From Poronia punctata (taxonomy: Eukaryota; Ascomycota; Sordariomycetes; Xylariales; Xylariaceae): a stretch of DNA of 64,000 bases. This document shows positions 60,356-64,000 of the stretch, piece after piece. The stretch lies in contig MU401581.1 in assembly GCA_022579005.1 (NCBI GenBank), forward strand, positions 9,801 to 73,800. Reading direction: 5' to 3'. Position numbers and translations under genes: made by a program. Position 1 is the stretch's first letter; every line of letters begins with the position of its first letter. The notes beneath the pieces are model-generated. The model searched no databases and was not told the origin of the DNA. It saw only the letters and a program-made list of their open reading frames with translations.

Positions 60356-61556
60356 TCACCGCCTCATACTTCCAATAAGATCCTTCTGTGCCTCGCGATC
60401 CCGGGCCGTCTCGCTGAGGCTACCCACACTCCTCAGATCACCTACGACATCCTTTGCCTTGCCAAAGTAGACCTCCTGCAGTAGGTTACGCATCTTAAGC
60501 TCCATCTCCTCGACAAGCTTGCCGATGTTGGCAATCTGCTGCTCATCATTCTCAGCTGGCAACTCCGTCTCTACCTGGCGCGTCATGTTGCCCGACAGGT
60601 CCATTTCACCCAGCGTGCCTGTATTGGTGGCCAGCGAGAGGATTACCGTCGATGTCAGATTGTATTGCGTAGTGCGGGCGCGGTCAATGGCTTCGAATAC
60701 GTGGATCGAGTCCCAAGTTCCCTCGCCGCTGCTGCCCGGGGTAGCCACTGCGAGGGGAGTATTGTCAGCAAAATTATTTCCCCCCAGCATCCTATCGCGA
60801 TTTCATAACCCTTCCTCCCTTCAGGATATATCGTGGCCCGTAACTTAACCAGTTCATATTTGAAACAGAAAAGGATAAGAGGGGAAAATCAAGAGAATGT
60901 TGGTATAAGCTCACCCTTCTTCAAGAGCACCACTCCTGCAAACCCATCGTCCAAGTTCCAGAAGTAGACACTGCTCACTCCGCCTTCGTAATAGAGTTCT
61001 CGGTATAGGTCGAACGCCTCGTTCGCTCTGATCTCCATGCGCCTGACCTTCTCGCTCGGCAAGCCCGACGACGCACTCTGTTCGCCGCCACTAGGCGCGT
61101 CCACCAGCGGGGGGTCGAACTCGTTGCTCCACGGCGAGCGATAGCTATCGCCGTCTCGGTTGTAGTCGCATAACAAGTAGTCACGGCCGGTCTGGCGGCA
61201 GCGGCGGACGGTAAGTGGCTGATCGACCGACGACAGGAGGTCCTCCGTTAGGTCGGGCGCCAGAGAGATTAGCGCGTTGAGGTGGGCGGATGTGTGTTTC
61301 GGGTTCAGGCGGCGGAGTAGGTCGCTGGAGATCGCCGGGGCGTAACAGTTAGCTGCAATTCGTCATTGTATACATGATACGTGCGTTCCCATAGCTTATT
61401 CATCTGGCCAACAGAAGCCAAAATAACAAGTCAAAGGCCGCATCGTCCTAGACTAGCAGAGGGTGGAAAAGGAAATAGGCTTGTGGGCAATGGTCGCTGG
61501 CCAAGGGGTGGTGATAATACGTACAGCGCCGAGTCAAAGGGGTCGGCAGCCGCCAT
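60356..61556 (-). CDS. CAP2: F-actin capping protein beta subunit
   Basis: Three exons: 61556-61525, 61324-60915 and 60747-60356 (277 aa). Introns are 200 and 167 nt (GTACGT...CCAG, GTGAGC...GCAG), and phases fit. Exon 1 gives [11 protein letters not shown], the usual start; exon 2 continues [25 protein letters not shown] and the strongly conserved [29 protein letters not shown]. The [18 protein letters not shown] strand pair joins exon 3 [15 protein letters not shown]. The C-terminal tentacle is [26 protein letters not shown]. The beta subunit pairs with alpha to cap actin barbed ends in cortical patches. Its length agrees with fungal homologues (about 270-290). Confidence 0.95.
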
Positions 61557-61910
61557 TGTGAAGGGGCGATAAGCGTGGCTGCAATGGTTCTCTGATGGAA
61601 TTTTGCGGTGTCCTTGAGGTTTATCGGGCAGCACTAGAGGTTGTTGGGTGATCTCCTAGAATTTAATATAAATGGAAGTGCAACCAGATGGTGGTGAATG
61701 TTCAATGCATGTGCAATGCACAACAGATGGTGGGGTGTTTTATGGGGTTAATAATAACAAGTCAAATTGACCAACTAGGGATGCATTTTGTATTATACCA
61801 CTAGTGTACTATACGGAATAATATAAGTATGATTTTGTATTTTTTTAAAAGATATATGGCCAGATAAAAAATTTTCTTTTATGTCTACTTTGCTTTCGAC
61901 GCCTTACTAA

Positions 61911-64000
61911 ATTTATATTTAAATAAAAAATATAATAATAGCTAAAACTTTTAATTGTTTATAACTAGTTAAAATTATAAGTAAGGTTAATTATAAGGTT
62001 AATAATTATGTTTATTACTATAAACAATAGCAATATAACTATAATTTTTAGCTATTTATTATACTATAAATTAAATAAACTTTAAAAAGTTTAAAAACGC
62101 AATAAAAAAAGCTAGCATAAAGGTTATTACTTATATATTGCCTTTTTAAATAAAGTATTTTGCTGCCTTTTAAGCCTTTTAACTTTTTATTATATTTAAA
62201 AGCATATTATTATATAGCTTATTTTTTAGTTATTAAACTTTATTTTTATTTATTAACTTTATAGTTTTTTTTTATGCTTTTTTAAAATGTAATAATTTAT
62301 ATATATAAAAGTTAACTTATTAGCGTTTTTAAAATCTAAGCAGTTATAGCTACTATTATAAATAAAGTTTATAGCTAAAAAAGCTTTTTTTAAAAAAACA
62401 AAATTTATAATAGTGTTAAAAAGTTAAATAGCTATAAAAGCAAAAAGGGACTTTAAAACCTTTTGTTAATTTTATAACTTTTTAAGCTTTTAAAAGCCTT
62501 TTAGGCTATTAGTATTAAAAAGGGCGTTATAGCTTTTAAAAGTATTAAATTTGTAAATAATAATATTAAAATTGCTATTAAAAGCATATTTTTTAAGCTA
62601 TTAAGTAATTTTAGTATAAGTAGCTAGATTTAAAAGTATAAATAAAGTATTATAATTAAAAGCTTAAGCTACTTTATTAATAATAGTAGTTTATACCTTT
62701 TAACGCTTATAATAAAAATAAAAAAAAAATTAAAATTAACTTTTATAAAATAAAAGGCTTGCTATAATTGTTGCTATACTAAATTTATTTTAATTTAATA
62801 TTAAATAACGTAGTTAAAGTAAAAAAAATTAGCTTTAAAAGTAGTTATAATAATATAAATAAGCTTAAATATATAAATAAGTAAGTTTAAGTGCTTTTAA
62901 AAGCTATAATTATAAATTATAATAGTAGCAGTTTAAAAAAATTAAGTGCTTTTAGCTTTTAAAGTAATAGCTTTATTTATAATAAAATTTATTAGCGCTT
63001 TTTTATTATTTTAAATAAATTTATAATATTAATACTAACTATTTTAGCAAGTAATTATAAACATAATTAATGCTTTTGTTTTTTTATTATAAATAGCTTT
63101 TTAGTAGTTATAAAGCTTTAAATACTATAATTTAAAGCTTTTAAAAGTAAAAACGATATAGGTAGCCTTTTTAAAAGTTAATTTTTAAAGCTTATATAAT
63201 ATTATATTTTTAACTAAAAGCTAAAAGCTATAAAAATTACATAAAATAAGCTAACATTGCTAAAAAAAAAGTTTATTAAGCAAAAGTTTATAAGTTAACT
63301 TTATAGTTGCGCAAATATTAGTATAAAAAGCTTATACTTTATATAAGTAGTTAAAGCTGCTAACAAAGTTAATAATAATAAGCTTTAAAATAATAATATA
63401 GTTAGCTATAATAAGCTTTTTAAAGCTAAAGTTAACGTTTTGCTAAAAAAAACACTACTAAGTAGCATTTATAAGCTAAAAAAAATGTTAAAAATTTAGT
63501 TATAGTTAAAATTATTAAATACGTTAAAAATAACAGCTATTTTATTAAAATTATTAATATAAGTGTATATAGCTTAAAAGTACGCGTTATAAAGTTAAAA
63601 AAGCTATTGTTTACTAAGTGCGTTGTAGTTAAAAAGTTTATAAGCTATATTTAATAGTTAAAATATATAATTAAACAAGTTACTTTTAAAAGCAAAAAAA
63701 AAAAAACTACTTATAAAAATAGCTTTTATAAAAGCTTTATTAACTATTTTTTTTTAAGCTTAAAAAAGCTAGTAATAAATAAAAGTTTAAATTAGTATTA
63801 AAAATATATTGTTATAAGCTATTTTTTGCTGTTTAAAGGCTTAAAAAAGCTTGTAATAGCTTAAATAACGCTTTAAAGCACTATAACTGCCGGAAATAAA
63901 TTAATTATAGTAAATATAATAGTGTTTTTAAAAGCATTTAAAATTAAGCATATAATTTATATGCGTTATAAGGTTAAAAACGCGCAGCATAGCAAAAGTA
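61911..64000. repeat. AT-rich RIP-like island, cut by window end
   Basis: From about 61911 the sequence drops to AT-only composition with frequent AGCTATA/TTTAAAAG words and stop codons in all frames, the same texture as the retrotransposon interior. It is probably another RIP-destroyed repeat. I could not find a motif, LTR or inverted repeat, and only its left edge is in view. The left boundary is gradual (61800-61920). Confidence 0.65.

Overview
The window is nuclear DNA of a filamentous ascomycete (Pezizomycotina, most likely a sordariomycete). The evidence is protein genes broken by 49-226 nt introns with GTRNGT donors, CTAAC/CTGAC branch sites and YAG acceptors; fungal-type orthologues (metacaspase with a Gly/Tyr/Gln-rich head, Cdc14, Psf1, Pcc1, DUF3405 and luciferase-domain proteins); kilobase intergenic regions studded with ACCTAGGT/TACCTACC words; and AT-rich islands whose repeats differ almost only by C-to-T and G-to-A changes, the signature of repeat-induced point mutation (RIP). 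Exon boundaries were worked out by hand from splice motifs, reading phase and family alignment from memory. No database search was run.

Layout. 1-8.2 kb: a divergent pair of an AsaB/GA4-desaturase-like oxidoreductase (-) and a citrate-synthase-like enzyme (+, five exons), then a DHA1-type MFS exporter. This could be a small metabolite locus, but no core synthase is in view. 8.2-12.9 kb: intergenic DNA and one conserved-looking unknown gene. 12.96-14.02 kb: a small RIP-damaged element with 241-bp terminal direct repeats, a 5-bp (up to 9-bp) flanking duplication and an internal tandem array. 14.46-20.62 kb: a full-length RIP-destroyed Ty3/gypsy LTR retrotransposon whose reverse transcriptase can still be read through the transitions. 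21.3-22.5 kb: an unrecognised multi-exon gene.

23.0-27.5 kb: a metacaspase (-) and a WW-domain protein (+), divergent, both with Gly/Tyr/His-rich low-complexity sequence. 28.4-34.3 kb: cell-cycle and maintenance genes: CDC14-type phosphatase (-), KEOPS subunit Pcc1 (+) and GINS subunit Psf1 (+). 37.4-42.7 kb: a SulP-STAS-cNMP-binding membrane protein (six exons) and a short-chain dehydrogenase. 43.1-46.1 kb: Emp24-type p24 cargo receptor (-) head to head with ARF1 (+). 47.2-50.2 kb: mitochondrial glycine-cleavage T protein (+), convergent with a membrane-anchored luciferase-domain protein (-). 54.3-61.6 kb: a DUF3405 protein (+), a Tat-SF1/Cus2-type splicing factor (-) and the beta subunit of F-actin capping protein (-). 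From about 61.9 kb to the end: a second RIP-like AT-rich island, cut by the window edge.

Most of the genes are ordinary housekeeping genes with normal composition. The unusual material is the left-hand enzyme pair and transporter, the two adjacent RIP-damaged elements with mirror-image preservation of their outer ends, the unknown gene beside them, and the paired low-complexity genes at 23-27 kb. I did not find a clear new defence or mobile system.
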